Notes: generated from the letters alone by a model not told the origin. DNA of 64,000 bases from Tannerella forsythia (GCF_001006485.1 NZ_JUET01000076.1:124001-188000); one strand, 5' to 3'; positions 8,147 through 18,052 are shown, numbered from the stretch's first letter. Numbers and translations are program-made.

Positions 8147-11100
8147 ATGGCAAAAAAACATTTATCAAAGAATCCGGATAAACGGAATTCTTTATTCAGA
8201 AACCTGTTCCGATGTACGAACATGTTTGTGCTATCGTTTTTACTGACTTCCGGTAGTATACATGCCGGCGTATTGTCGGAGCAGGAGAACAAAGTCTCGC
8301 TTGAGAAAAACAACGTTCGTCTCGAACAGATTATTCATGAAATCGAATCTCAGTCCGGCTATTTGTTTATTTACTCGGGCGATGTAGACATCAAGCGCGA
8401 GTATTCCCTCAATGTACGTCAGCAGGGAATTCGGGAGACATTGCAGGAATTGTTCGGCAATTCCGGTATCAAGTATCGGATCGACGGTTCTTATATCGTC
8501 CTTTCGAAAGATAAACAAGAGGCCGCTAAACAATCGGTTACTCAGGCCTCGCGACGTATCAGCGGAAAAGTGGTTGATGCCGAAGGGCGGCCGGTGATCG
8601 GAGCCAATGTCGTGGAGAAAGGTACAGGGCACGGCGTGATCACCGATGTCGACGGGCGTTTTTCGCTCGAGGTGCCGGAGAAGGCCGTTCTTCAGATCTC
8701 GTACATCGGCTACGTGACACAGGAGATTCCGGTCAGAAACCGGAAAGATTTTTCCATTGTGCTCGAAGACGACACCAAACTCTTGGACGAAGTGGTCGTA
8801 GTCGGTTACGGCACGCAGAAGAAAGTGAGCGTTACGGGCTCTGTTGTACAGATTCAGGGAAAAGAGCTGTTAAAGAATCCCGTATCGAACATCTCCTCGA
8901 TGCTTACCGGGCGTTTGCCGGGTATTACTTCTACGCAGGTATCGGGGCAGCCGGGTAGCGACGATGCCAGCATCTTGGTAAGAGGATTTTCAACGACCGG
9001 AAACAATGCTCCGATTATTTTGGTCGACGGGGTGCAGCGTTCGTATAATCAACTTGACCCGTATGAAATTGAGTCTGTTACCATTCTGAAAGATGCTTCG
9101 GCAGCAGCGGTATATGGAATGCAGGCAGCTAATGGAGTCATCTTGGTTACTACAAGAAAAGGTGTTGCTCAGAAGACTAAAATCACGTATTCGACGAGTT
9201 TTTCGTCCAACGAAAATACCGCTTTCCCAAAATTCCTTGATGGGCCTCAATATGCGTATTACTATAACAAAGCCCGTGAAATGGATGGAAGAGATCCTCT
9301 GTTTACGGAAGATGACGTAAATAAAATGAGAAATGGAGATCCGAGCGGTAAACTGGGAAATACGAATTGGCTGGATGAGATTTTCCAGACAGGACATACC
9401 CAACATCATAATATTGCCGTAAACGGAGGAAATGAAAATGTGAAGTACTACGTTATGGCCGGATATTATAATCAGAAGGGAAATATCAAGAACTTCGATT
9501 TCGAACGTTATAACATTCGTAGCAATGTAGATGCCAATATCACGAAAAACCTGTCTCTATCGTTAGATATTGGTGCCCGCTTGGAAGAACGAAAAGCTCC
9601 GGCTTTAGATGCAGGACAAGGGGGCGGTATCAAAGGAAGCGCTTATAGTTACAGCATCCTCAGGCAAGCGGTGAAAGCTTTACCTTTTCTGCCGAAAGAA
9701 TACGAAGGCATTCCTACCGGTTCGAAAGTGAATCCGATACCAATGAACCCGATTGCTGCAAGAGATTTATCGGGGTACAACAATACGACCATGGCGGTTT
9801 TGCAAAGCAACCTCTCTTTAAAATGGAATATCCCCCATATAAGAGGCTTGCATATCAAGGCGATGTTAAGCTACGACCATGACTATACGTACGGAAAGAA
9901 TTTTAAGAATACGTATGAGTTGATGGGGGCTGATATCACGCAATTGCATACGGATAAATTTTACACCAAAAATAATTTTCAGGCCATCTCAAGACCTTCT
10001 TTGACCGAGTCGATGGGAAGAGCATCCCGGTTTACCGGCCAATATTCGATCAACTATGCCAATACGTTCGGCGATCACGATGTGACGGGATTGTTCCTTT
10101 ATGAACATTCCGACAGAAGATTCAATAAATTTCATGTATCCGGGATTGATCTGGATATTCTCGGTTTGGAAGAGCTCGACCTGATGAATAAGATCAGCGA
10201 TATCGGAAAAGGGTTTGGCGGAGAAAGCAAAACATCTCCTCGGGCTGGCTATGTCGGACGTATTACGTATGCCTACAAACAGAAGTATCTGGCCGAACTG
10301 TCGGGTCGCTATGACGGATCGTATAAATTTGCGAAGAATAAACGCTGGGACTTTTTCCCCGCGTTCTCTTTGGGATGGAGAATCTCGAACGAAGATTTCT
10401 TCAAAAACAATTCGAACCTCTCTTTTGTCGATGATCTGAAAATAAAGGCTTCATACGGTAAATTGGGGAATGATGCGGCGGTGGATCCGTTCTCTTACCT
10501 GAGCTACATGAAGTTTATTTCGGAAAACGCATCGGTTATCTTCGGAGAAACTCCTCAGAGGGCATTGATGACCGATGTCGTAGCAAGTCCCGATATGCTT
10601 TGGGAAGTAGCTACCACCTATAACTTCGGACTCGAGTCCATGTTTTTGGGGGGCAAACTTGGCGTAGAATTCGACGCGTTTTATAAAGTGACTTCCAATA
10701 TTCTGCGCAAACCTTCTTCTTATCCGCCTTCTGTCGGAAAGTATTACCCCATCTACGTGAATGAAGGGATTGTAGATAGCCGCGGGTTTGAATTGACGCT
10801 CTCTCATAATAATCGCATCAATGACTTCAACTACCGAATCAGAGCCAATGTGAGCTGGGCTCGGAGTAAAATAATCAAATGGGACCAAAGCCCGAATATC
10901 CCTTATTGGCAGAAGAATAACGGACGTACCGTCGGACAAAAAGAAGGTTTTATCGCGTTGGGTCTGTTCCAAAGCGAAGAAGAGATTGCCAATTCGGCCG
11001 TTGTGGCAGGTAAACCGACCCGTCCGGGAGACATCAAGTATAAAGACCTCAATGGGGATGGAAAAATTACGTACGATCAAGACCGTACGTTTATCGGCAA

Positions 11101-11611
11101 AAGCAACTATCCCGAACTGATTGCCGGTTTGAATCTGGGGGCCGACTGGAGAGGATTCGACTTCTCGGCACTGTTTCAGGGCGGAGCGATGTCCGATGTC
11201 GCGTTGATGGGATCCTACTACGGAGTAGGTTGGGATAACACGCAGTTTACACGTCCTTTCTACGGAGGCGGAAACTCTCCCGTTTACCTGATGGAAGGCG
11301 CATGGCGGCCGGATAACCCGAATGCCAAATATCCGCGTCTGACCCTCGAACCCGACAACAACGGATACGCCAATACGCTATGGCTTATCCACGGTTCCTA
11401 TGTGCGTCTCAAAAGTGTTCAATTAGGATACAGCATCCCTAAAAGAATGATACAGAAGATAGGGGCCGATAATTTGCGCCTTTATGTTTCAGGATCGAAC
11501 TTGTTTACATTAAGTCACATGCCGTATATCGATCCGGAGGCTCCCGATGTAAACAACGGGTATTATCCTCAACAGAAAACGTACAGTATCGGATTAAACA
11601 TTACTTTCTAA
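8147..11611 (+). CDS. SusC/RagA-type TonB-dependent transporter with STN domain
   Basis: The 1154-residue protein has a signal peptide (hydrophobic stretch about 25-40, cleavage near IHAG). Next come an STN domain (about 50-120), a CarboxypepD_reg-like domain (ISGKVVDAEGRPVIGANV onward, about 135-220), a plug (LDEVVVVGYGTQKK, then SILVRGFST, VDGVQ and VTTRKG) and a 22-strand barrel ending in YSIGLNITF. It imports glycan fragments across the outer membrane with TonB energy and forms a complex with the SusD-like protein encoded 12 bp downstream. The STN domain marks a transporter that also signals to a FecR/ECF sigma pair, but here FecR is broken and the sigma gene is not present next door. Confidence 0.95.
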   Translation: MAKKHLSKNPDKRNSLFRNLFRCTNMFVLSFLLTSGSIHAGVLSEQENKVSLEKNNVRLEQIIHEIESQSGYLFIYSGDVDIKREYSLNVRQQGIRETLQELFGNSGIKYRIDGSYIVLSKDKQEAAKQSVTQASRRISGKVVDAEGRPVIGANVVEKGTGHGVITDVDGRFSLEVPEKAVLQISYIGYVTQEIPVRNRKDFSIVLEDDTKLLDEVVVVGYGTQKKVSVTGSVVQIQGKELLKNPVSNISSMLTGRLPGITSTQVSGQPGSDDASILVRGFSTTGNNAPIILVDGVQRSYNQLDPYEIESVTILKDASAAAVYGMQAANGVILVTTRKGVAQKTKITYSTSFSSNENTAFPKFLDGPQYAYYYNKAREMDGRDPLFTEDDVNKMRNGDPSGKLGNTNWLDEIFQTGHTQHHNIAVNGGNENVKYYVMAGYYNQKGNIKNFDFERYNIRSNVDANITKNLSLSLDIGARLEERKAPALDAGQGGGIKGSAYSYSILRQAVKALPFLPKEYEGIPTGSKVNPIPMNPIAARDLSGYNNTTMAVLQSNLSLKWNIPHIRGLHIKAMLSYDHDYTYGKNFKNTYELMGADITQLHTDKFYTKNNFQAISRPSLTESMGRASRFTGQYSINYANTFGDHDVTGLFLYEHSDRRFNKFHVSGIDLDILGLEELDLMNKISDIGKGFGGESKTSPRAGYVGRITYAYKQKYLAELSGRYDGSYKFAKNKRWDFFPAFSLGWRISNEDFFKNNSNLSFVDDLKIKASYGKLGNDAAVDPFSYLSYMKFISENASVIFGETPQRALMTDVVASPDMLWEVATTYNFGLESMFLGGKLGVEFDAFYKVTSNILRKPSSYPPSVGKYYPIYVNEGIVDSRGFELTLSHNNRINDFNYRIRANVSWARSKIIKWDQSPNIPYWQKNNGRTVGQKEGFIALGLFQSEEEIANSAVVAGKPTRPGDIKYKDLNGDGKITYDQDRTFIGKSNYPELIAGLNLGADWRGFDFSALFQGGAMSDVALMGSYYGVGWDNTQFTRPFYGGGNSPVYLMEGAWRPDNPNAKYPRLTLEPDNNGYANTLWLIHGSYVRLKSVQLGYSIPKRMIQKIGADNLRLYVSGSNLFTLSHMPYIDPEAPDVNNGYYPQQKTYSIGLNITF

Positions 11612-11623
11612 AATAAGCAAATT

Positions 11624-13270
11624 ATGAAAAATAAATTTTATCATACGATCTTGTTATTCGGCTTTATTCTTTTTGTCGGCTGTCAGGACTTTTTAGATCC
11701 TACGCCTACCAATAAATATTCGAATAAGTTCACGTGGGAAAGTGAAAAAAATGCCACCCTTTATTTAAATGGGTTTTATACTTATATAGGAACTTACGGA
11801 AACTTTGGAAACGGACAGTTCGGCGCAACCCTGCTGACCGATGGTCTTACCGACCAACTCAAATATGCCGGAAATGTTGCGGGAGTAGGTACGCCTAATC
11901 TCTACGCGTACTACCCCGAACGTATCACGCCCGACCAGAACTCGCTCGGTGTTTGGAACGATGCTTACGAAAGAGTGCGCCGTGTCAATGAGGCATTGTT
12001 GGGATTAAATGAATTTGCTAAATTTCCCGACGAGAAGAAAAAAGATTATGAAGGACAGTTGCGTTTCTTCAGGTCTTATCTTTATTTCCAATTGATGAAG
12101 CGCCATAAGAGCGTCATTTTATTAGATAAGCCGACTTCTCACAAAGACAATCCGAGAGCATCGGAAGCCGAAGGATGGGATTTCATCGAAAAGGATCTGA
12201 ATGAAGCCATCGCTTCTCTGCCGGTTACTCGTCCGGCTGCCGAATCGGGACGCCTGACGAAAGGAATGGCTTTGGCGTTTAAATCAAGAGTGATGCTTTA
12301 TGCCCAGCGGTGGGATAAGGCCAAAACAGCCGCTCAGGAATGTATCGATTTGAAAGATGATAAAGGGGGGCTTGTGTACGAACTCAATCCTGAATATCGA
12401 AAAGCTTTTGCGAGCTATGAGCAGGGAAACAAGGAAGCGATCCTGTATTTCCGCTATGTTTCCCCTGCCCCAACGCATAACTTCGACAAGAACTACGTGC
12501 CCGGAGGCGATTATGCCGGACTGGGAGCTTTGGCCGGTCCTACGCAGGAAATGGTGGAAGAATATGAACTGGCAACCGGAGGAAAGCCCGATTGGAGTAA
12601 ATGGCGTTCCAAAACAACCGAAACACCGCCATACGAACTGTTGGAGCCTCGTTTCAAAGCTTCCATACTCTACAATGGCGCTTCCTGGAAAGGTCGTAAA
12701 ATTGAAGCTTTTGTGGGAGGTGCCGACGGCTTTCAGGACTATGGCTCTGCTTCGGCGTCGAACGGACATACTGTTACCGGGTATTTCTTGAGAAAAAATC
12801 TGGATGAAAAGAATACGGATGTGGAAAAAAATCTCAGCACACAACCCTGGATCGAAATTCGTCTGGCCGAAGTGTACTTGAATTTGGCGGAGGCTGCGGC
12901 CGAATTGAAAGACGCGGCAACGGCTAATCAAGCGCTTACTGCCGTAAGGAAACGTGTAAGTCTGCCCTGGAGTGCCAAAACCGGCGATGCTTTAATGCAG
13001 GCTGTACGTCATGAACGAAAAGTAGAACTGGCTTTCGAAGGACAATATTATTGGGATCTTCGCCGGTGGAACAGAGCCATGGCGGAGCTTAACAACGAGC
13101 GTTTTCATGGGTTGAAAATAGAAAAGGCCGGAGATACGTTCAGTTATCAGTATGTGGTTGTAGACGATCAGGTAAGAAAATATACCGAAAGACTTCAAAA
13201 GTCGTTTCCCATACCTTCTGCCGAACTTGCCAACAATTCGGCTATTCAGCAATTAGATGAATGGAAATAA
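11624..13270 (+). CDS. SusD/RagB-like glycan-binding lipoprotein
   Basis: The 548-residue protein has a lipoprotein signal with lipobox at LFVGC, Cys about residue 20, followed by QDFLDPTPTNKYS, a typical SusD N-terminus. TPR-like helices follow, and the C-terminal part has the family's WIEIRLAEVYLNLAEAA and RHERKVELAFEGQYYWDLRRW segments. It is surface-exposed and forms the lid over the SusC barrel, binding the incoming oligosaccharide. It overlaps the extended frame of the next gene by ten bases, so the three genes are probably co-transcribed. Confidence 0.95.
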   Translation: MKNKFYHTILLFGFILFVGCQDFLDPTPTNKYSNKFTWESEKNATLYLNGFYTYIGTYGNFGNGQFGATLLTDGLTDQLKYAGNVAGVGTPNLYAYYPERITPDQNSLGVWNDAYERVRRVNEALLGLNEFAKFPDEKKKDYEGQLRFFRSYLYFQLMKRHKSVILLDKPTSHKDNPRASEAEGWDFIEKDLNEAIASLPVTRPAAESGRLTKGMALAFKSRVMLYAQRWDKAKTAAQECIDLKDDKGGLVYELNPEYRKAFASYEQGNKEAILYFRYVSPAPTHNFDKNYVPGGDYAGLGALAGPTQEMVEEYELATGGKPDWSKWRSKTTETPPYELLEPRFKASILYNGASWKGRKIEAFVGGADGFQDYGSASASNGHTVTGYFLRKNLDEKNTDVEKNLSTQPWIEIRLAEVYLNLAEAAAELKDAATANQALTAVRKRVSLPWSAKTGDALMQAVRHERKVELAFEGQYYWDLRRWNRAMAELNNERFHGLKIEKAGDTFSYQYVVVDDQVRKYTERLQKSFPIPSAELANNSAIQQLDEWK

Positions 13271-13284
13271 AAACAGAAAGAAAG

Positions 13285-14916
13285 ATGAAAAATATTTATT
13301 TTAGCATATTGTGCAGCATAGCCTTATCATTAACAGGCTGCCAAACTCCCGAGGAGTTGGTGATGGATGAATCTTCGGCCGGAGCACACGGATTTAATGT
13401 TAAATTCTCCGATGGGTCGGGAGACTTTTATCCCGAGAAAGCCGCTCCTTATAACGACGGAGATGTGTTGACATTTGTTGTTCCCTGGTTCTATCCCGAA
13501 GACAGCAACAACGAGACGGATCTGACGAAGATGAAGCTGTATGCTTCTTTACCGAATAATGTGACCGTAGAACCGGGATTAGGCGGTATCTTTGATTTGA
13601 CGAAGGAACATCAGATTACCGTTATTTCGCCGAATGGATCGAAAGCCAGACTGACGGTCAAAGGAGAACGTCGGAAGAGTTCCAAGAAAATGATCACCGA
13701 GTTTTCGCTTTCTAAAGGAATACAAGGGATTATTTTCGAAGATAAGAAAATGATCGGACTTATTTCCGGAGGATTGGATCTTTCGAACATGGTACCGACC
13801 ATCAAGGTATCGGCACATGCTACGGTTTCTCCCGATCCGTCGTTGCCGCAGGATTTCAGTAAACCGGTGGAATATACCGTAATGGCTCATGATGGATCGA
13901 CACAGAAATATACGGTGCAAATTCTTATTCCCGATAAGATTCCGTACGGATTGCGTAAAGAAAGTGCCAAACAACTGTTCAGCATTCGTCTTTCCGATAT
14001 CGGGATTAATCAAGGTAATCACTGGAGTACCGGTATCGCCGTATCTTCCAAGTATGTGTTTATCAATACACGGAATTCCGATTTGACGTATGTCGACCGT
14101 TTCACGGGCAAAAAGGTAGGTGCTATTTCGTTGCCTTTCAAATCCAGTTTGGGGAACTTCTTTATTACGAATGATGATCATGATAATTTGCTTATCTCGA
14201 ATTACAACAACAAAGCCGGAGGAACGTTGACGATCTACAGAATAAAGGATACGGCCGGGCCGGAGAAGTACATTGAATTCAAAAATGCTCCTGTATCGGG
14301 ACGCCGAATGTCTGTTACCGGAAGTCTGGATGGAGATGCGATCATTTTCGCTCCTTCCGATAAGTCGAGCGATGTCCTTTACTGGACGGTAACCGGTGGC
14401 ATATTGAAGTCGCAGGAACCGCAGGTGTACACGGCCGATGAGACGAAGATTAAATGGAACTTTGTCGCCGATGTGGCCGCTATAGAGAAAGATTTGAACA
14501 AAGGTTTGTTTATTGCCGGTTACGGTCCTGTGAATGCCGTCGGGTTCTTCAATGCAGACGGAACGCTGAATACCGGAGCAAACTTAACCGGTCTGGGTCT
14601 GGATAAGCATGTGAACCATGCACTCGATTTAGTGGTATTTAACGGAGCTGCTTACCTTGCTTTAGGCAGTCAATTCTATGCAGCGAACGCAATCGGTTTC
14701 ATTTTCGATGTGACGGTTCCTTCGAGCATCGGAGGAGATAATGCGCTCGTATATAAATCACCTTCGTTGCCGACCGACAACAACGCAAACTCAACGGCAG
14801 ACATTCATCTGAAAGTTTCTGCCGACGGATTGAAAATGGTGTTGTATCTCTTTGGCACGAATGGAGGGGTCGATGCTTATGAGTTCGATTGTATCGATGT
14901 AAGTAAACTGATGTAA
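13285..14916 (+). CDS. DUF5018-type surface lipoprotein of the SusCD operon
   Basis: The ATG at 13285 is preferred over the in-frame ATG at 13261. It gives MKNIYFSILCSIALSLTGC, a normal lipoprotein signal with lipobox, and avoids the overlap with susD. The 543-residue product has a beta-sandwich-like N-terminal half with ITEFSLSKGIQGIIF and a repeat of the ITVISPNGSKARLTV type (AHDGSTQKYTVQI), a DUF5018 hallmark. The C-terminal half looks like a beta-propeller (repeated VDRFTGKKVG, NLLISNYNN, IIFAPSDKSSD). Proteins of this class occupy the SusE/F position and probably bind glycan at the surface. Substrate is unknown. A strong terminator follows directly. Confidence 0.8.
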   Translation: MKNIYFSILCSIALSLTGCQTPEELVMDESSAGAHGFNVKFSDGSGDFYPEKAAPYNDGDVLTFVVPWFYPEDSNNETDLTKMKLYASLPNNVTVEPGLGGIFDLTKEHQITVISPNGSKARLTVKGERRKSSKKMITEFSLSKGIQGIIFEDKKMIGLISGGLDLSNMVPTIKVSAHATVSPDPSLPQDFSKPVEYTVMAHDGSTQKYTVQILIPDKIPYGLRKESAKQLFSIRLSDIGINQGNHWSTGIAVSSKYVFINTRNSDLTYVDRFTGKKVGAISLPFKSSLGNFFITNDDHDNLLISNYNNKAGGTLTIYRIKDTAGPEKYIEFKNAPVSGRRMSVTGSLDGDAIIFAPSDKSSDVLYWTVTGGILKSQEPQVYTADETKIKWNFVADVAAIEKDLNKGLFIAGYGPVNAVGFFNADGTLNTGANLTGLGLDKHVNHALDLVVFNGAAYLALGSQFYAANAIGFIFDVTVPSSIGGDNALVYKSPSLPTDNNANSTADIHLKVSADGLKMVLYLFGTNGGVDAYEFDCIDVSKLM

Positions 14917-14933
14917 TTATAAATTGTTTTTAC

Positions 14934-14966
14934 GGGGAAGGGGATTCAATGTCCCTTCCTTTTTTA
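14934..14966 (+). terminator. Hairpin terminator between the SusCD operon and the GHL10 gene
   Basis: GGAAGGG (14936-14942) pairs with CCCTTCC (14953-14959) around a 10-base loop and is followed directly by TTTTTTA (14960-14966). It starts 18 bases after the DUF5018 gene and ends 6 bases before the ATG chosen for the next gene. The downstream gene therefore depends on read-through or its own start signal. Confidence 0.8.
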
Positions 14967-14972
14967 TGTTTT

Positions 14973-16364
14973 ATGATGAAATATCCATACGCTTATTTAT
15001 TACTGCTTATTTTTGCGTTTCTTTCCGCCTGTGGAGAAAAAAAGAAAGAATTGCCCTGGGAATGGCCGAAAAAACCGGACACTCCCGATGTCACGCCGGC
15101 TTCGGAGAAACCCCGCTTTATCTGGATCGATGCGGCCGCCAATTTCCCCGATTTTGCCGACAGCAAGGAGAACATTGCCCGTGATCTGGCGCTTGCTAAA
15201 GACGCCGGTTTTACCGACGTGGTCGTGGATGTGCGTCCGACCAGCGGAGACCTTCTCTTTCGTTCTTCCGTGCCCGGTTCCAAACCGGTTAGTTGGCTGG
15301 GAGCTTGGGTGAAAGGTACGTATACGAAAATCGAACGGAAGGCAACGTGGGACTATCTTCAGGCTTTTATCGACGAAGGACACCGCTTGGGCTTGAAAGT
15401 GCATGCCGGATTCAATACCATGACCGGCGGCAACAGCACTTCGCTGGGAACGGAAGGCATCCTCTTTCGCGATGCGTCGAAAAAGAACTGGGCAACCTCC
15501 GAAAATCTTGCTTCCGGTATTACGAATACTTTGAATAACGGTCAGCGAAACACCAAATTTTTTAATCCCGTAAACCCCGAAGTGCAAGACTACTTGTGCG
15601 CCTTGCTGAAAGACCTTGCTCAATACGATTTGGACGGGATTTTTCTTGACCGCGGACGCTTCGACGGTATTCAGTCCGATTTCTCCGATCTGACGCGCAA
15701 ACAATTCGAGGCTTATATCGGAAAGCAAGTAAACAATTTCCCCGACGATATATTGCCTAAAGGCGCTACGATGGTCGATATAAACAAGATGACGTCTTAT
15801 CCCCCTTATTTTAAGAAATGGCTTGAATTCCGTGCTAAAGTGATGCACGATTTTATGGCGAAAGCCCGTAAAGCGGTTAAAGACACGAATCCGAAGGTGA
15901 AGTTCGGCGTATATGTCGGCGGATGGTACTCTATTTATTACGAAGTGGGTGTCAACTGGGCGAGCAAGAAATATTCCGCTTCCGATTACCGTTGGGCTTC
16001 GGCCGAATACTGCAAGTACGGGTATGCCGACTTGATGGATCAGATGCTGATCGGAGCTTACGCCTCACCGCTCAAGGTGTACGGAAGTACGGAGTGGACG
16101 ATGGAAGGATTCTGCCGTTTGGCGAAAGAGAAAATCCGAAAGGATTGTCCGATGGTGGCCGGTGGTCCCGATGTGGGTAACTGGGACCTGAAAAATATAG
16201 CTACGCCCGCGCAGGAAAACGAGGCCATTGTGAAGTCCGTCAAAGCTTGCATGGACGCTTGCGACGGATATTTCCTTTTCGATATGATCCATCTGAAACT
16301 GGCCAATCAGTGGAACTATGCCAAAGAAGGTATCCGGCTGGCTACCGGAAACAGCAGTAAGTAG
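14973..16364 (+). CDS. GHL10-type glycoside hydrolase-like lipoprotein
   Basis: The chosen start (14973) gives a lipoprotein signal, MMKYPYAYLLLLIFAFLSAC. The frame extends to ATG 14949, but that codon lies inside the terminator stem. The 463-residue protein belongs by resemblance to the glycosyl-hydrolase-like GHL10/DUF187 family with a TIM-barrel fold. Visible segments are PRFIWIDAAANFPD, AGFTDVVVDVRPTSGD, HAGFNTM, FFNPVNPEVQDYL, DGIFLDRGRFDG (likely acidic catalytic residues), VKFGVYVGGWY and LMIGAYASP. Family members act on or bind bacterial or host glycans, but few have known substrates. Its position after SusCD and DUF5018 suggests it cleaves the imported glycan at the cell surface or in the periplasm. 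Confidence 0.83.
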   Translation: MMKYPYAYLLLLIFAFLSACGEKKKELPWEWPKKPDTPDVTPASEKPRFIWIDAAANFPDFADSKENIARDLALAKDAGFTDVVVDVRPTSGDLLFRSSVPGSKPVSWLGAWVKGTYTKIERKATWDYLQAFIDEGHRLGLKVHAGFNTMTGGNSTSLGTEGILFRDASKKNWATSENLASGITNTLNNGQRNTKFFNPVNPEVQDYLCALLKDLAQYDLDGIFLDRGRFDGIQSDFSDLTRKQFEAYIGKQVNNFPDDILPKGATMVDINKMTSYPPYFKKWLEFRAKVMHDFMAKARKAVKDTNPKVKFGVYVGGWYSIYYEVGVNWASKKYSASDYRWASAEYCKYGYADLMDQMLIGAYASPLKVYGSTEWTMEGFCRLAKEKIRKDCPMVAGGPDVGNWDLKNIATPAQENEAIVKSVKACMDACDGYFLFDMIHLKLANQWNYAKEGIRLATGNSSK

Positions 16365-16418
16365 CAGAACACATTTTTTATTACGATCGGAATTTATTTT
16401 CAAGAAAAAAAGAAACGT

Positions 16419-17879
16419 ATGAAACGATTTTTTGTGTATGTATTAGGGTGCGTCGTGCTTGGCGGAGGATGGAACTGTCCGGAAGTCTCGGCGCAGGCGG
16501 CCGTCGAAGGCCGTGTGACGTGTGAAGGAAAAGGAGTGTCGGGCGTTGTCGTTACCGACGGACAAACGTGTGTGACGACCGATCGCGAGGGGCGTTACGT
16601 CTTGCCCGTGACCGATCCGACGGCCGAGTTCGTCTATGTATCGACGCCGGCGGGGTATCTGCCCCCCGACAGTGCGGGCATTCCACGGTTCTATCGGGCG
16701 ATCGACCGCGCGAAGCCGCAACGGCATGACTTTTCCCTCCGCCGGAATCCGAAGGATGATCACCGTCATTTGCTCGTCGTACATGCCGATCCGCAGTTTT
16801 TCAGCGAAGAGAATTTCGCCTCGTACGTCGATATCGTCGCCGATTGCCGGCAAACCGTCGACGCGTACAGGCAAGGTGATGTGTTCGGCATCGATTGCGG
16901 CGATCTCGTGGGCGACAAGCCGCAGCTTTATAACCGATACATCGACGAGCTGAGCCGCACGGGCGTACCGTTCTACCGCGTGCTCGGTAATCACGACATG
17001 CACTACGGAGGCCGCACCGACGAACTGTCGACAGCCACCTATACCCGTCATTTCGGGCCGGCATACTATTCGTTTAATCGTGGCAAAGTACATTACATCG
17101 TACTCGACAATGTTTTTTACATCGGCCGCGATCATTTCTACATGGGCTATATCACCGAAAAAATGTTTCGCTGGTTGGAGCAGGATTTGTCGCATGTGCC
17201 TGCGGGAAGTACCGTCTTCGTGGCGATGCATATTCCGGCTCGACTGGCCGAGAACCTCGAACCCTTCACGTATTCGAACGAGCAAATGGGCGGACAAACG
17301 ATCAACGCGCAGGGATTGTTCGAACTCTTGAAGCCTTATCAGGCGCATATCCTGACCGGACACATGCACTACAATAAGAATATCGTACACTCGCCACAAC
17401 TGTACGAACATAACACGGCGGCCATCTGCGGTACGTGGTGGCAGGGAGCGTATTGCCTCGACGGTACGCCGCTCGGTTACGGGGTGTACGAGGTCGACGG
17501 CGACCGGGTAACGTGGTATTTCAAGAGCGCCGGTCATCCGCGCGACTATCAGATGCGTGGTTTTCCGGTCGGAGCCAATACGGAATTTCCCGACGACGTG
17601 ACGGTGAACATCTGGAACTGGGATGCCGGATGGAAGGTCGAATGGTACGAGGACGGACGCCGTCAGGGCGAGATGACCCGTTTCGACGGCATCGATCCCG
17701 AAGTCGTAACCATGTGTGCCGACAAAGAGCGGTTGAGGTTTAAATGGATAGCACCGATTAAAACGGCGCACATGTTTCGGGCGACGCCCGCCTCGCGGCA
17801 ATCGACCGTCGAAATCGTAGCCACCGACCGATTCGGAAACCAATATAAAACAAGTATACAACCGACAAAAAACAAGTAA
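16419..17879 (+). CDS. Secreted calcineurin-like phosphoesterase
   Basis: The 486-residue protein has a signal peptide (to about SAQA, residue 27), then an N-terminal beta domain (about 28-105, EGRVTCEGKGVSGVVVTDG). The central metallophosphoesterase core carries the metal-ligand motifs VHADPQF, DCGDLVGD, LGNHDMHYGG, AMHIPARL and LTGHMHYN. A C-terminal beta domain ends it (about 390-480). This matches the Bacteroidetes MetallophosN/Metallophos/MetallophosC architecture. It would hydrolyse phosphomonoesters or phosphodiesters in the periplasm or outside. Its base composition is visibly richer in G+C than the genes just upstream, and long antisense frames are open because of that bias. Location at the end of the SusCD locus suggests the target glycan may carry phosphate links. 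Confidence 0.88.
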   Translation: MKRFFVYVLGCVVLGGGWNCPEVSAQAAVEGRVTCEGKGVSGVVVTDGQTCVTTDREGRYVLPVTDPTAEFVYVSTPAGYLPPDSAGIPRFYRAIDRAKPQRHDFSLRRNPKDDHRHLLVVHADPQFFSEENFASYVDIVADCRQTVDAYRQGDVFGIDCGDLVGDKPQLYNRYIDELSRTGVPFYRVLGNHDMHYGGRTDELSTATYTRHFGPAYYSFNRGKVHYIVLDNVFYIGRDHFYMGYITEKMFRWLEQDLSHVPAGSTVFVAMHIPARLAENLEPFTYSNEQMGGQTINAQGLFELLKPYQAHILTGHMHYNKNIVHSPQLYEHNTAAICGTWWQGAYCLDGTPLGYGVYEVDGDRVTWYFKSAGHPRDYQMRGFPVGANTEFPDDVTVNIWNWDAGWKVEWYEDGRRQGEMTRFDGIDPEVVTMCADKERLRFKWIAPIKTAHMFRATPASRQSTVEIVATDRFGNQYKTSIQPTKNK

Positions 17880-18005
17880 ACAAAGGAAGAGCCATATCTT
17901 GCCGAAGCGGAATAAACGTCATACGCAAACGCTATGCCGATCTGCTCGCGCGTCGCGCCGGTGCGAAAAAAGACGAGCAGCCGTAAGAAAAGACGACCGC
18001 AAGCA

Positions 18006-18031
18006 ACGGGGCGGGGGAGTGCCCGCCCCGT
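18006..18031. terminator. GC-rich hairpin after the phosphoesterase gene
   Basis: A perfect 10-bp stem (18006-18015 with 18022-18031) encloses a 6-base loop. No T-run follows, so it is a possible Rho-independent or mRNA-stabilising structure, not a canonical terminator. A second hairpin follows at 18053-18083 (12 bp with one G-U). Confidence 0.45.
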
Positions 18032-18052
18032 AAGGAAGGTGAACACATGGAG

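Noticed and set aside
16443-17861. A 472-codon open frame on the minus strand opposite the phosphoesterase gene
   Set aside because: It is fully antisense to a gene with clear catalytic motifs, and its Arg/His/Val-rich composition reflects the G+C bias of that gene. No domain is recognisable.
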